DNA of 64,000 nucleotides from Paenibacillus sp. FSL K6-0276 (GTDB lineage: Bacteria > Bacillota > Bacilli > Paenibacillales > Paenibacillaceae). Of the stretch, positions 1 to 8,694 are shown piece by piece. The notes under the pieces are model-generated. The model saw only the letters and a list, made by a program, of their open reading frames with translations. It had not been told where the DNA came from and did not search any database. Numbering within the stretch: position 1 is the stretch's first letter; each line of letters begins with the position of its first letter. The stretch covers positions 5,828,001 through 5,892,000 of the forward strand of contig NZ_CP150276.1 in NCBI RefSeq assembly GCF_037977235.1, given 5' to 3'. The position numbers and the translations under genes were made by a program.

Positions 1-2161
1 TGCGCCCATTCAACCATTCATCCGAAACGGATCGCAGCTCTCGCAGTAAGTCATCAGAATGCGGCGCTTCTACAATTTCGAAAGCATATCCTTCCCGTTC
101 AAAACGGTTACATACACTTCGCAGATCACTGTTCTTTTTGCCACTGAGTGTAAAAGTATCGAGTGTTACCAATGCCTCTTCACCCAGCTTGAAAAAGTGG
201 TATCCCTGCTCATGATAGATCGATAAGAAATCAGGTGTCGCCTGATAAAAAACGACAACCAGCCCGTACTTATCTGCAGCTTGTCTAAATTCACTAATAG
301 CCTCGTTGATGAGACTTCTCTCTCCTAATGGATCACCAAGGACTACGAGTTTGTCCCTAACTCTGGCGAAAGCAAGCAACACCTTGCCGTCTTGAGCCCA
401 GAAGAAGCTCTTATCACCCAAAAACAGCATGTGAGTTAAGGGATTACCTTGAACTCCGTCTAGAAAACGTTCCAGCCTTGCCATATCAAAGGTTCCGAAT
501 AGCTCCTCCGACTTACGGTAGGGTCTGAGGGTTATCAGCAAAGTAAGAAGGATCCAGGAAAAAGCCAGCCCCCCCACGGCCGTAAACGCGACATGACCAT
601 GTTGCTGCAGCCATTCTGGATGCACACCGGGTGGTAGATGCTTCAGGAATCCACGATGTACATGGCTACCCAATAGATAGTAGCTAAGGGCAATTACTGA
701 AGTAAGGACAAACCACCAGATCGTACTCTGTCTGCTGACTGGCACACTGATTCGATAAAACCGAGATCTAGATATCCAAAGAATGAGTGCTACTAGGAGC
801 AGAAACAGCGCCTCTTCATAATCAAAGCCTTTAGTCACCGCAAACACGGATCCGGTAAATAAAAGAATACTGGTCCAAATGTATGCACTACGGATTCGCA
901 ATGTAATGCCCCGCGACAACAAAATGAGCATAAAACCAATGAGTACAGATAGATGATGTGAGAGCTGCATGATCGAAAATGACAATATTTCCTCAGTAAT
1001 CTTCAGTCTGTACAACAATCCGGGCGTTGCTGTTGATAGTAAGAGAACAAGCCCGCTAGCTAAGACCAACTTGCCCAGAGCCCACACACCAAGATCGCTC
1101 AGAAAGGTATACTGACCCGGCCAACCCCAAATCTTCTGCCATATATTAAGAGAGGGTTCGAACCCTGGATCTGAACGATCTTGGCCCTTTTTTCCCTGCA
1201 GACCAAATTCCAGTGCAGCCAGCACCAATCCGATCAACCACGGAATGAGATAATAGAACAATCTAAAAACGACAAGCACTGCCATGGCCTGATCACTTTT
1301 GAATCCAAGTTGCGTAAGTCCAAGCAATGCGATAAGGTCAAAAGCGCCTATACCGCCAGGCGCCATACTCAAGATGCCCGCGATAGCAGCAATCGTAAAT
1401 ATGCCGAATATGACTGGAAAATGAACCTCGTGCAAGAGGTGGCTACTGATTGTCCAAAACGTTACGCCAGCAAAACTCCATTCCAGAAATGAAGCGCCCA
1501 CAGAGGCAACTACTGTAAGCCATGGTGTTCTGCCTTTTCCCCGATTAATCCATTTCGCATAAAGCGCCGAGCGCTGTACAAACACAAAAAACGGCAAATA
1601 AAGCGCCATACCCCATACCGCAAATACTAACCAATGATGCTCATCCAGCAATGCTGTTGCCGGGAGTAAACCAAAGATATTCGCCCATGAAAGTAGAGAT
1701 AACCCAGTAATCATGAGAGGCGAAAGAAATACTATTGCCGGAGTTAGGACGGAAGTTGGCACTCCGCTTTTTTTATACATCAACGTCCTTAAACCTACTC
1801 CAGCCAGACCTGCAAAACCAATTAAATTATTAAACGTATTAGCAATCCAGGCATAACGGAAGGTGTTCCACAGCCCTACTTTTAAACGAAAATGTGCCCG
1901 AATCAAATAATCGTAAGTACTCATTACAGCTACTGCGAGAAGTGCAAATCCGATCATTTGCAAAACAGCGGACGTAGGTACTCTCCTTAACTCACGCATG
2001 ATAAGTCCTAAATGAACCTGCTTCAGCTCATGCTGCCCTTCCCAATACACCAGCGCTATGATAGCCACTGGAAAAAGAGCTCTCACCGCCCGTATCCGAT
2101 AAATGGATAAGAACAGCCTTACAATTTTGAATCTTTCTAATGTCTGTTGTTTTGAATGCAT
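1..2161 (-). CDS. mprF: Phosphatidylglycerol lysyltransferase/flippase MprF (partial, C-terminus outside window)
   Basis: The frame is open on the minus strand from ATG at 2161 to the window edge (about 720 codons), so only the extreme C-terminus is missing. MprF makes aminoacyl-phosphatidylglycerol from aminoacyl-tRNA and flips it to the outer leaflet, which lowers sensitivity to cationic peptides. The N-terminal half is a multi-TM flippase domain; the stretch around residues 110-130 (AWIANTFNNLIGFAGLAGVG) is typical of the family. The soluble GNAT-like synthase domain follows, and the last visible residues (DDLLRELRSVSDEWLNG) match the family C-terminal region. The start is supported by AGGTGG 6 nt upstream, and a TATAAT-like -10 on the minus strand lies at 2221-2226. 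Which amino acid is transferred (Lys, Ala or other) cannot be told. Confidence 0.9.
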   Translation of the reverse strand, partial: MHSKQQTLERFKIVRLFLSIYRIRAVRALFPVAIIALVYWEGQHELKQVHLGLIMRELRRVPTSAVLQMIGFALLAVAVMSTYDYLIRAHFRLKVGLWNTFRYAWIANTFNNLIGFAGLAGVGLRTLMYKKSGVPTSVLTPAIVFLSPLMITGLSLLSWANIFGLLPATALLDEHHWLVFAVWGMALYLPFFVFVQRSALYAKWINRGKGRTPWLTVVASVGASFLEWSFAGVTFWTISSHLLHEVHFPVIFGIFTIAAIAGILSMAPGGIGAFDLIALLGLTQLGFKSDQAMAVLVVFRLFYYLIPWLIGLVLAALEFGLQGKKGQDRSDPGFEPSLNIWQKIWGWPGQYTFLSDLGVWALGKLVLASGLVLLLSTATPGLLYRLKITEEILSFSIMQLSHHLSVLIGFMLILLSRGITLRIRSAYIWTSILLFTGSVFAVTKGFDYEEALFLLLVALILWISRSRFYRISVPVSRQSTIWWFVLTSVIALSYYLLGSHVHRGFLKHLPPGVHPEWLQQHGHVAFTAVGGLAFSWILLTLLITLRPYRKSEELFGTFDMARLERFLDGVQGNPLTHMLFLGDKSFFWAQDGKVLLAFARVRDKLVVLGDPLGERSLINEAISEFRQAADKYGLVVVFYQATPDFLSIYHEQGYHFFKLGEEALVTLDTFTLSGKKNSDLRSVCNRFEREGYAFEIVEAPHSDDLLRELRSVSDEWLNGR

Positions 2162-2383
2162 GAGGCCACCTGCCTTTACCGCCGACACACGTTGTGCTAG
2201 ACAATTTTTACAACCATTCCATTATAACAATTATTGGAATAAAAAACCCGTGATAATCAACACCTATTACATTAGACTGCCAGCACAGCCCTAATCCCTG
2301 CAACAGTTAAAGATTGTTAATGGAATTCAATGTAGCTAAAGAACATTGAAACTGTAGTTTACACATAAAATTGCACATCAAAA

Positions 2384-2412
2384 AGGACATCCCTCACGGC
2401 AAAGGATGTCCT
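2384..2412 (-). terminator. Rho-independent terminator
   Basis: A 9-bp stem AGGACATCC/GGATGTCCT with an 11-nt loop is followed on the minus strand by TTTTT. It lies just downstream of the short frameshifted gene at 2444-2597 and would end that transcript or a read-through transcript from the exporter gene. Confidence 0.75.
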
Positions 2413-2443
2413 CTCTGTTATGTAGCACGGGTCTAACCATCTT

Positions 2444-2597
2444 TTATACTCGAATATCAAATCTACCTTTGCTATCCGTCGTTGCGGTAGCTATCTCTTG
2501 CGGACTTGCTGCAGCAAGCGCATTGTTCGCAGGTTTGGCAGGTGCCTCTACACCACTGCCTGCGGTGGAAGCACTCTGAGACTGCCGATATACTCAT
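2444..2597 (-). pseudogene. Short gene, apparently frameshifted (about 51 aa if restored)
   Basis: A strong Shine-Dalgarno run (GGGAGGGGGG) is 3 nt from ATG at 2597, which begins MSISAVS. After about seven codons that frame becomes Cys- and Arg-rich and stops near 2470. The frame one base ahead reads a plausible low-complexity Ala/Ser/Thr polypeptide ending TTDSKGRFDIRV and a TAA at 2444, and a terminator follows 32 nt later. SD, start, stop and terminator thus form a complete small transcription unit if one extra base near 2575 is removed. I do not recognise the family. It may be a real frameshift mutation, a sequencing error or, less likely, recoding. Confidence 0.4.
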
Positions 2598-2692
2598 GAT
2601 CCCCCCTCCCTTCCTTACCTCCAATATAATCCTTTTGCAGGTAAGGAACGTTAAGGCCCGCTGAAAGTTTGCTGAATGTACTACTTGCTAGC

Positions 2693-3940
2693 TTACAACG
2701 AGAGACTGCTAGAACTAGTTTTTCCTCGCCTAACAAGCAGCAGATAAGACAGAATCGAGAGAATTCCCGTACATGCCATCACAATTGCCATCGGAAGTGC
2801 TGATTCCACTCCCCCAAGACCCACAAGTGGCGCTACACAGCTACCTAGCAACAGGGGTAATAACCCAATTAACGCCGAGGCACTGCCTGCAGTTTCACCT
2901 TGATCTTGCATCGCAAGTGAGAAGCTGGTCGCTCCGACAATCCCCACACTGGAAACAACAGCGAATAGGCATATCAGAATAGGGATTAGTCCTCCCCCTA
3001 TTAGAATTGTCAGCAGCAACAAGATGCCCCCCATCGTACAGAGCAATAGCCCACTAAGTAACAGCTTAGTCTCACTTACCTTACCAGCAAGTCTGCCAGC
3101 AATTTGGCCAGTAATAATAATCCCGACCCCATTCACAGCAAAGATCAGACTATATACCTGCGGAGTAACTGCAAAAATATTTTGCAATACAAAAGAAGAG
3201 CCGGAGATATAAGCGAACATAGATGCCGTAACAAAACCTTGAGACAAGGCATAACCCATAAACTTACGGTTGCCAAGCAATACCCTGAAGGTAAGCAGCG
3301 TACCCTTGAGCCCACTCTTAGAGCGTCGCTCCTTCGGCAGTGTCTCCGGCAATCGCAATAAAATGGTTAGGCAAAAAATAATTCCGGCAGCAAATAATAC
3401 GAGGAATATCCCCTGCCATGTGGTCACTCTTAGCAGTTGACCCCCAATAACCGGAGCTAATATCGGTCCGAGACCATTAACAATCATCAATAGAGAGAAG
3501 AACTTCGTGAGATCAGAGCCACTGTATAAATCACGAACAGCCGCTCTAGAGACAACGACACCCACTGAACCAGCAAGCCCCTGAATAAACCTCAAAGCAA
3601 CCAGCAGCCCTATCGAAGGACTAAAGGCACATAGCAATGAGGAAACAGCATAGATTAACATGCCTATAAGCAGCGGACGGCGGCGGCCATATACATCACT
3701 CAATGGTCCAGCTACCAGCTGACCTGAAGCTAGTCCCAGCAAAAAGAAGGTCAGACTAAGCTGCACTAAAGCAGCCGTCGTACCGAAGTCTGCGACAAGT
3801 GTGGGCAGCGCCGGCAAATACATATCAATCGACAATGGGCCGATGGTTGTAATGGAGCCAAGAATCACAGCGAGCTGTAATCTCTGCTTCCGTGAGGGGC
3901 CATCTGCAGCAAGCTTATTACCATTTTGAATTCCTATCAT
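2693..3940 (-). CDS. Bcr/CflA family multidrug efflux MFS transporter
   Basis: This is a proton-driven drug exporter of the major facilitator superfamily, about 415 aa with 12 predicted TM segments. The family signature PLSIDMYLPALP lies in TM1, followed by the cytoplasmic MFS motif GPLSDVYGRRRPLL between TM2 and TM3 and RAAVRDLYSG in the next cytoplasmic loop. An in-frame ATG 19 codons upstream (3997) exists, but that extension (KNTKKRPKG) is unlike the family; the ATG at 3940 is preceded by GTAAGG and begins MIGIQNGNK. It lies downstream of the mhq-like genes on the same strand but is separated from them by a terminator at 4064-4087, so it is probably expressed independently. Substrate cannot be read from sequence. 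Confidence 0.85.
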   Translation of the reverse strand: MIGIQNGNKLAADGPSRKQRLQLAVILGSITTIGPLSIDMYLPALPTLVADFGTTAALVQLSLTFFLLGLASGQLVAGPLSDVYGRRRPLLIGMLIYAVSSLLCAFSPSIGLLVALRFIQGLAGSVGVVVSRAAVRDLYSGSDLTKFFSLLMIVNGLGPILAPVIGGQLLRVTTWQGIFLVLFAAGIIFCLTILLRLPETLPKERRSKSGLKGTLLTFRVLLGNRKFMGYALSQGFVTASMFAYISGSSFVLQNIFAVTPQVYSLIFAVNGVGIIITGQIAGRLAGKVSETKLLLSGLLLCTMGGILLLLTILIGGGLIPILICLFAVVSSVGIVGATSFSLAMQDQGETAGSASALIGLLPLLLGSCVAPLVGLGGVESALPMAIVMACTGILSILSYLLLVRRGKTSSSSLSL

Positions 3941-4063
3941 GATCCTTACTTCAACCTTTCTAAAGCAACCCTTGGGCCTTTTTTTTGTATTCTTCATACT
4001 AACGTAAAGGAAGTGAATTGATCAATCCTTTTATGGAGGGCTACAGGGGTCCTGTATAACAAA

Positions 4064-4087
4064 AATAACCGCCATCCTGCGGTTATT
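4064..4087 (-). terminator. Rho-independent terminator of the mhq-like operon
   Basis: A 9-bp stem AATAACCGC/GCGGTTATT with a 6-nt loop begins 9 nt past the hydrolase stop codon and runs into TTTTTG on the minus strand. Confidence 0.8.
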
Positions 4088-4096
4088 CTGATTGTT

Positions 4097-4717
4097 TTAT
4101 GCATTTGTGGATGTGCTGTGCATCTGCAACCAATCTCTAGCGGCTTCAGCCTCAGCAACACTCAGACGATGGCCTTGATTGCCCCAGTGTGTTGTAACCT
4201 CTGCGCCTGCTTTCTGCAAAATAGTCTCCAGATCCTCAGTCTCCGAAGAAGCGATGAGTGGATCATTCGTGCCTGCTCCAATGAAGATAGACACCCCTTC
4301 TTGTGAAGGAAGCGTAATATTCCGGAGCGGTACCATCGGGTGCAGTAGAATTGCGGCGCGGAAAACATCCTTATAATGGAACAGCAGGCTACCCGCAATA
4401 TTCGCACCGTTAGAGTAACCCACGGCAACCAGATTGTCTGGATCAAATCCGTACTGTTCAGCGGCGTCATCCAAAAACTGTTTGATTTCGTGAGTGCGGA
4501 AGATTAGATCCGCTTCATCGAAAACCCCTTCAGCCAGCCGACGGAAGAAGCGAGGCATGCCATTTTCCAGTACGTTGCCCCGGACACCTAGCACCGATGA
4601 ATCAGGAGATAACAACCCGGCAAGCGGCAGCAAGTCCTGCTCATTGCCTCCAGTACCGTGAAATAATACAAGCGTGGGTTTCGTTACATCTTTACCTTTA
4701 TGGAATACATGAATCAT
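4097..4717 (-). CDS. mhqD: MhqD-like alpha/beta hydrolase (carboxylesterase)
   Basis: A cytosolic serine hydrolase of the phospholipase/carboxylesterase family, 206 aa, with no signal peptide. The oxyanion region is LVLFHGTGGNE near residue 17, the nucleophile elbow is VGYSNGAN (Ser near 118), the acid is the Asp in GTNDPLI, and the catalytic His is in GNQGHRLS near 183. Its ATG overlaps the stop of the dioxygenase gene (ATGA), so the two are translationally coupled. In B. subtilis, MhqD and its companions are induced by methylhydroquinone and catechol; the same gene neighbourhood here supports that role. The true substrate is unknown. Confidence 0.8.
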   Translation of the reverse strand: MIHVFHKGKDVTKPTLVLFHGTGGNEQDLLPLAGLLSPDSSVLGVRGNVLENGMPRFFRRLAEGVFDEADLIFRTHEIKQFLDDAAEQYGFDPDNLVAVGYSNGANIAGSLLFHYKDVFRAAILLHPMVPLRNITLPSQEGVSIFIGAGTNDPLIASSETEDLETILQKAGAEVTTHWGNQGHRLSVAEAEAARDWLQMHSTSTNA

Positions 4718-5664
4718 CCCTGCTTCACCTCAATTTCTCTTATTTGTATAGGACTTAAATTTTCTTCAATAGCCGTACGATGCGGTTCATACCAAGATGG
4801 TAACATCAGCTTCTCACCCAGCGCATCCACTGCTTCATCACGGGCAAAGCCCGGAGGGTCCGTAGCAATCTCGAAGAGGATTCCACCTCTTTCGCGGAAA
4901 TAGATCGCATTAAAGTACTTACGGTCTTGAACCGGTGTCGGATGATGTCCATGACTTTGTACATGACGCCCCCATTCCAGCTGCTCAGCGTCATCTTGTG
5001 CACGCCAAGCGATATGGTGAACGGTACCTGCACCTCCTGCTCCTTGCGGAACCGGCGTTGTCTTCAGATCAATAATATTACCCAAATCGCCAGTAGTTCT
5101 ATAACGACTATATCCGTCTCCATCAGCGATATGCTCCATTCCCATCGTATGGACAAGCGTTTCTGCAGTTTGCGACGGATTGCTGCTGTAGAGTACAGCG
5201 CCGCCGAACCCTTTGATGGCATGCTCAGTAGGAACCCCACCGAAAGACCACTCACTAAGCAGCCCTTCCTCACGTTCCACAAGTTCAATCCACAAACCAT
5301 CATAATCTGCAAAGGATAAATATGTTTCCGAGATTCTATTTTTCAGGGTAAACGAAATTTGATAAGCGGCAAGACGCTGTTCCCAGAATTTCAGAGAGCC
5401 AACTGGTACTGCGTAAGTCGTTACGCCAACCTGCCCACTTCCTATTCTTCCTTTACGCCCCGTAGGTGAAGGAAAAAATGTAATAATGGTTCCCGGAGCA
5501 CCTTCTTCATTTCCAAAATATAAATGATAAACTTCCGGAGCGTCAAAATTAATCGTCTTCTTCACAAGCCGTAGTCCTAAAATACCGGCGTAAAAGTCAA
5601 CATTGCGCTGAGCATCTCCAACAAAAGCGGTAATATGATGGATTCCTGCAGTTTGAAGTGTCAT
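4714..5664 (-). CDS. mhqO: Ring-cleaving dioxygenase (MhqO/MhqA type, VOC superfamily)
   Basis: A 316-aa extradiol-type dioxygenase built from two vicinal-oxygen-chelate modules. The N-terminal module opens with GIHHITAFVGDAQRNVDFY (residues 7-25) and the second contains VHHIAWRAQDD and the Glu-bearing FEIATDPPGF, which supply the usual two-His-one-Glu metal site. It probably opens hydroquinone or catechol-type rings and so detoxifies quinones. The start at 5664 is preceded by AAGAAGGGGG. It is the middle gene of a three-gene operon (DoxX protein, dioxygenase, hydrolase) downstream of a MarR-type regulator and an 18-bp palindrome. Confidence 0.87.
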   Translation of the reverse strand: MTLQTAGIHHITAFVGDAQRNVDFYAGILGLRLVKKTINFDAPEVYHLYFGNEEGAPGTIITFFPSPTGRKGRIGSGQVGVTTYAVPVGSLKFWEQRLAAYQISFTLKNRISETYLSFADYDGLWIELVEREEGLLSEWSFGGVPTEHAIKGFGGAVLYSSNPSQTAETLVHTMGMEHIADGDGYSRYRTTGDLGNIIDLKTTPVPQGAGGAGTVHHIAWRAQDDAEQLEWGRHVQSHGHHPTPVQDRKYFNAIYFRERGGILFEIATDPPGFARDEAVDALGEKLMLPSWYEPHRTAIEENLSPIQIREIEVKQG

Positions 5665-5681
5665 AATTATAAACCCCCTTC

Positions 5682-6083
5682 TTAGTTAAAAATCAATGCA
5701 TCCAGAGAAATCGAACCTGGCCCAATAAGTGCCACGCCTAACGCAACCACCAGTACCGTTAGTGGAAACTCAATACCGTTTGAAGTGGACCAAAAGCCAT
5801 TCGGAGCATGAACCTTAATGATAGCCCCCAGCATAGTGGCCACAATCAACACCGCTGCAACAGGAGTCAGAAGGCCTGCCGCGAACATGAATCCGCCTAC
5901 CAGCTCCATCAGTCCCGCCAATACCGCCATAGTAACCCCCGGTTTAATGCCGATGGACTCCATCCAGCCGCCTGTACCCTTTGGACCGTAACCACCAAAC
6001 CATCCAAATAGCTTTTGTGCACCATGTCCTATAAACGCAATCCCGATCACTAATCTCATCAATAATATTCCTACACTTATCAT
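5682..6083 (-). CDS. mhqP: DoxX family membrane protein (MhqP-like)
   Basis: A small four-TM membrane protein (133 aa from ATG 6083) with the DoxX hallmark GHGAQKLFGWFGGYGPKGTGGW near residues 20-40. DoxX proteins in quinone-stress operons are thought to help the redox detoxification at the membrane, but the biochemistry is unsettled. The longest frame begins at GTG 6092; I prefer ATG 6083, which has GGAG 10 nt upstream. It is the first gene of the operon, and the palindrome at 6116-6133 lies about 33 bp upstream, placed to overlap the transcription start. Confidence 0.82.
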   Translation of the reverse strand: MISVGILLMRLVIGIAFIGHGAQKLFGWFGGYGPKGTGGWMESIGIKPGVTMAVLAGLMELVGGFMFAAGLLTPVAAVLIVATMLGAIIKVHAPNGFWSTSNGIEFPLTVLVVALGVALIGPGSISLDALIFN

Positions 6084-6115
6084 TGTTAACACGCTCCAAT
6101 TTTCTTTGATTTAAT

Positions 6116-6133
6116 TATCTTAACGTTAAGATA
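6116..6133. promoter_or_regulatory. Candidate MhqR operator (perfect 18-bp palindrome)
   Basis: TATCTTAACGTTAAGATA is a perfect palindrome just upstream of the DoxX gene. A minus-strand -35-like TTGCTG and -10-like TACCAT with 18-bp spacing precede it, so a repressor bound here would cover the transcription start. The outer half-sites TATCT...AGATA resemble the operator described for B. subtilis MhqR, and the same half-sites recur upstream of the regulator gene. Confidence 0.7.
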
Positions 6134-6224
6134 TATGGTAAAATTTTTTGTCTTCTGTCAGCAAGAAGTAGCGAACTGCTTCCGACCTTATAGAAGCGCC
6201 CTTCATGCCGATGTTCCAGCGCTC

Positions 6225-6698
6225 CTATACACCTTTGCCTAGCTTTTTCAATAATTCGATAGTCTGGCCCTTCTCTTCCTTATCCAGTCCTCGCATCAAA
6301 TCATGAATCGAAGCTACATGACGTGGGAAAATCTTATCGAACAGTTCACGCCCTGCATCCGTAATCTCCGCATAGGTGACGCGTCTGTCCTCGTTACACG
6401 GCACACGTTTCAGCAGGCCTTTCTTCTCCAGCTTGTCGATATTATAGGTAATGCTTCCACTCGTAACGAGAATCTTCTCCCCGATCTGTTGCAGTGGAAT
6501 ACGGGTCCGGTGATACAGCACCTCGAGTACCATGAACTCAGCGGATGCTAGCCCATAACTCTTCATATCCTTCACAGCTTGATCCATCAAGCTTCTGTAA
6601 GCCTTGGATAATACAACAAATAACTTTAAAGAAGACGCCTGATCCATCTCCGTAGTGTCCTCTGTATTACGCACGTTCTCTTCGGTACTACTCATCAT
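6225..6698 (-). CDS. mhqR: MarR family repressor, MhqR-like
   Basis: A winged-helix MarR-type regulator of about 157 aa. The recognition region IPLQQIGEKILVTSGSITYNIDKLEKKGL and the wing CNEDRRVTYAEIT are typical of the MhqR branch. Family members repress quinone and catechol detoxification genes and are released by electrophiles; the target genes lie immediately downstream. Only one Cys is evident (in VPCNEDRR), so a thiol-switch mechanism is not obvious. The longest frame starts at GTG 6710, but GGAGGTGGAA precedes ATG 6698. It is separated from the DoxX gene by 141 bp containing an operator, so it has its own promoter and a second operator at 6758-6775, which implies autoregulation. Confidence 0.85.
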   Translation of the reverse strand: MMSSTEENVRNTEDTTEMDQASSLKLFVVLSKAYRSLMDQAVKDMKSYGLASAEFMVLEVLYHRTRIPLQQIGEKILVTSGSITYNIDKLEKKGLLKRVPCNEDRRVTYAEITDAGRELFDKIFPRHVASIHDLMRGLDKEEKGQTIELLKKLGKGV

Positions 6699-6757
6699 TT
6701 CCACCTCCACTTTGACAGTCTAGTTGTTCAATTTAACGTAAATGTCTTTACATTAAA

Positions 6758-6775
6758 TATCTTTAAGTTAAGATA
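6758..6775. promoter_or_regulatory. Second candidate MhqR operator
   Basis: TATCTTTAAGTTAAGATA has the same 6-bp outer arms (TATCTT/AAGATA) and length as the palindrome at 6116-6133, with an imperfect centre. It is about 60 bp upstream of the regulator start and suggests autorepression. Confidence 0.6.
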
Positions 6776-6985
6776 ACTATACCTCTTCACACTAACTTTG
6801 TCAACCTCACTGCTCAAAAAAGTTAACATAAGGCGCTTAACGATCTGTTAATGTTCTTTCTACGACTTTTTATGAGAGTGATGAAAATCACTCTCAGTTT
6901 GACCTGACCCTTAAAACGGCGTATTCTTGTCTTTACGAATGACTATTTAGTAAGCGATTTCACATCCCTTAAAGGAGGCAACCTG

Positions 6986-7648
6986 ATGGTGGAGGAACAA
7001 GCTGGAGCGCGGCGCGTGCTGATCGTAACAGCAGTAGCCGCAGAGCGGGATGCGGTCCTACGCGGCCTGCAAGGCAGCGACAGGTTCCATGTGATTGCTG
7101 CCGGCGCAGGTACGGCAGCAGCGGCGGCGGGAACCGCCGCTGCACTCGCAGCCGGGTCTTACGGCTGCGTAATTAGCGCCGGGATCGGCGGCGGGTTCCC
7201 GGGGGTGGCACCTTTAGGCTCGCTGATCGTTGCCAGCGAGATGATTGCCGCCGACCTCGGGGCCGAGACGCCGGAGGGCTTCCGCAGCGCTGCCGAGCTC
7301 GGCTTCGGCAGCGTGTCCGTGCCGGCTGACCACGGCACGGTACAGGCGATTTCGGCCGCGCTGGCAGCGGCCGGACTGACCGTAAGCACGGGGACCGTGC
7401 TTACGGTCTCGACGGCGACCGGCACCGCGGAGACGGCCGCCGCCCTGATCGCGCGGCATCCCCATGCCGTCGCGGAGGCGATGGAAGGCCACGGAGTTGC
7501 CGTGGCCGCTGAGGCGCTGGGGCTCCCGGTACTGGAGCTCCGCGCCATTTCGAACCCGGTCGGTCCCCGCGACCGGGCCGCTTGGAAGATCGGTGATGCA
7601 ATGGAAGCATTAACGGCGGCAGCCGCTATACTACTGGAGGTGCTGTAA
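6986..7648 (+). CDS. mqnB: Futalosine hydrolase MqnB
   Basis: A 220-aa nucleoside-phosphorylase-fold hydrolase that cleaves futalosine (or aminodeoxyfutalosine) to dehypoxanthine futalosine in menaquinone synthesis. Recognisable elements are VLIVTAVAAERDAVL at the start, the central SAGIGGGFPG, the EMEG-like EAMEGHGVAVAAEALG and the C-terminal LRAISNPVGPRDRAAWKIGDA. Start ATG follows AAAGGAGG by 7 nt. The stop overlaps the start of mqnD (TAATG). The gene is markedly richer in G+C and Ala than its neighbours, which creates long artefactual reading frames on the other strand. The pairing with mqnD makes the call firm. Confidence 0.9.
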   Translation: MVEEQAGARRVLIVTAVAAERDAVLRGLQGSDRFHVIAAGAGTAAAAAGTAAALAAGSYGCVISAGIGGGFPGVAPLGSLIVASEMIAADLGAETPEGFRSAAELGFGSVSVPADHGTVQAISAALAAAGLTVSTGTVLTVSTATGTAETAAALIARHPHAVAEAMEGHGVAVAAEALGLPVLELRAISNPVGPRDRAAWKIGDAMEALTAAAAILLEVL

Positions 7649-8499
7649 TGACAACTGAGCTTAATATCGCTTTTTCCCCTTGCCCTAACGATACCTTTGT
7701 ATTCCATGCCTGGGCACACGGGCTTGTCCCGAATGCACCACAACTTAATGTAACCTATGCCGACATTGATATTACCAACACACTTGCTGCTAACGGAGAA
7801 GGACCCGAAGTCCTCAAAATCTCCTATGCCGCTCTACCTTGGGTACTTGAGCGGTACAAACTACTGCCATGTGGCGGTGCACTCGGTCGTGGCTGTGGCC
7901 CGCTGCTTCTTACGGCAAGTGGACCGACTGCGATCAAACGCCCCGAAAAACTAGCCGGACGCCGGATCGCAGTGCCTAGCGAACGTTCTACAGCTTATTT
8001 ACTCTTCAGATTATGGGCAGCACAGCATGTAACTGGAGGCATTGGCGAAATCGTCGTCATGCCTTTCGATGAGATCATGCCTGCCGTACGCGATGGACAT
8101 ATCGACGCCGGGCTGGTGATTCACGAAGCCCGCTTTACTTACGCGTCTTATGGTCTTAATATGCTGACTGACCTTGGCAACTGGTGGGAGAGCGATACCG
8201 GACTACCGATTCCACTCGGCGCGATCATTGCTCGCCGCGATCTGGATGCCGATGCCATCACTGGTTGGATTCGCAGCTCTCTTCAATATGCGTGGGATCA
8301 TCCTACCGATTCTAGAGACTATGTGCTTAGTCACGCTCAAGAGCTGGCTCCAGAAGTGGCTAAATCTCACATTGATCTCTATGTGAACGACTTCTCGATG
8401 AATCTAGGCGACGACGGCTACGCTGCAATCTCCGCCTTACTAAATCGCGCTGCAGCAGAAGGACTTGTACCTGCCATCGACCCTGCATTACTTCGGTAG
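7648..8499 (+). CDS. mqnD: 1,4-dihydroxy-6-naphthoate synthase MqnD
   Basis: A 283-aa periplasmic-binding-protein-fold enzyme (MqnA/MqnD family) that converts cyclic dehypoxanthine futalosine to 1,4-dihydroxy-6-naphthoate. The N-terminal signature FSPCPNDTFVFHAWAHG and the later GLVIHEARFTYA and DTGLPIPLGAIIARR are diagnostic. It is translationally coupled to mqnB. Other pathway genes (mqnA, mqnC, mqnE) are not in this window. A terminator follows at 8544. Confidence 0.92.
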   Translation: MTTELNIAFSPCPNDTFVFHAWAHGLVPNAPQLNVTYADIDITNTLAANGEGPEVLKISYAALPWVLERYKLLPCGGALGRGCGPLLLTASGPTAIKRPEKLAGRRIAVPSERSTAYLLFRLWAAQHVTGGIGEIVVMPFDEIMPAVRDGHIDAGLVIHEARFTYASYGLNMLTDLGNWWESDTGLPIPLGAIIARRDLDADAITGWIRSSLQYAWDHPTDSRDYVLSHAQELAPEVAKSHIDLYVNDFSMNLGDDGYAAISALLNRAAAEGLVPAIDPALLR

Positions 8500-8543
8500 C
8501 ATTTGCTAGACGTTCTTAGCGCACTTTAAAACCAGAGATAGCC

Positions 8544-8592
8544 CACAATCCCCGATTACACCCATAAGGTGTCCTCCGGGGATTGTGTTTAT
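8544..8592 (+). terminator. Terminator of mqnB-mqnD
   Basis: A 10-bp stem CACAATCCCC/GGGGATTGTG with a 24-nt internal loop is followed by TTTATTCT on the plus strand. Confidence 0.75.
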
Positions 8593-8694
8593 TCTAAGTA
8601 GCAGTCCTTGCGATTGCCTGCGATCCATTATTTGGAATATCGAAGCGATGGCTATACAATAGACCTATAAATAGGTTCTATGAAGGAGGATCAC

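Noticed and set aside
7159..7743. 194-aa minus-strand ORF across mqnB
   Set aside because: It is an artefact of the high G+C of mqnB; the plus-strand product is a clear MqnB with a good Shine-Dalgarno.
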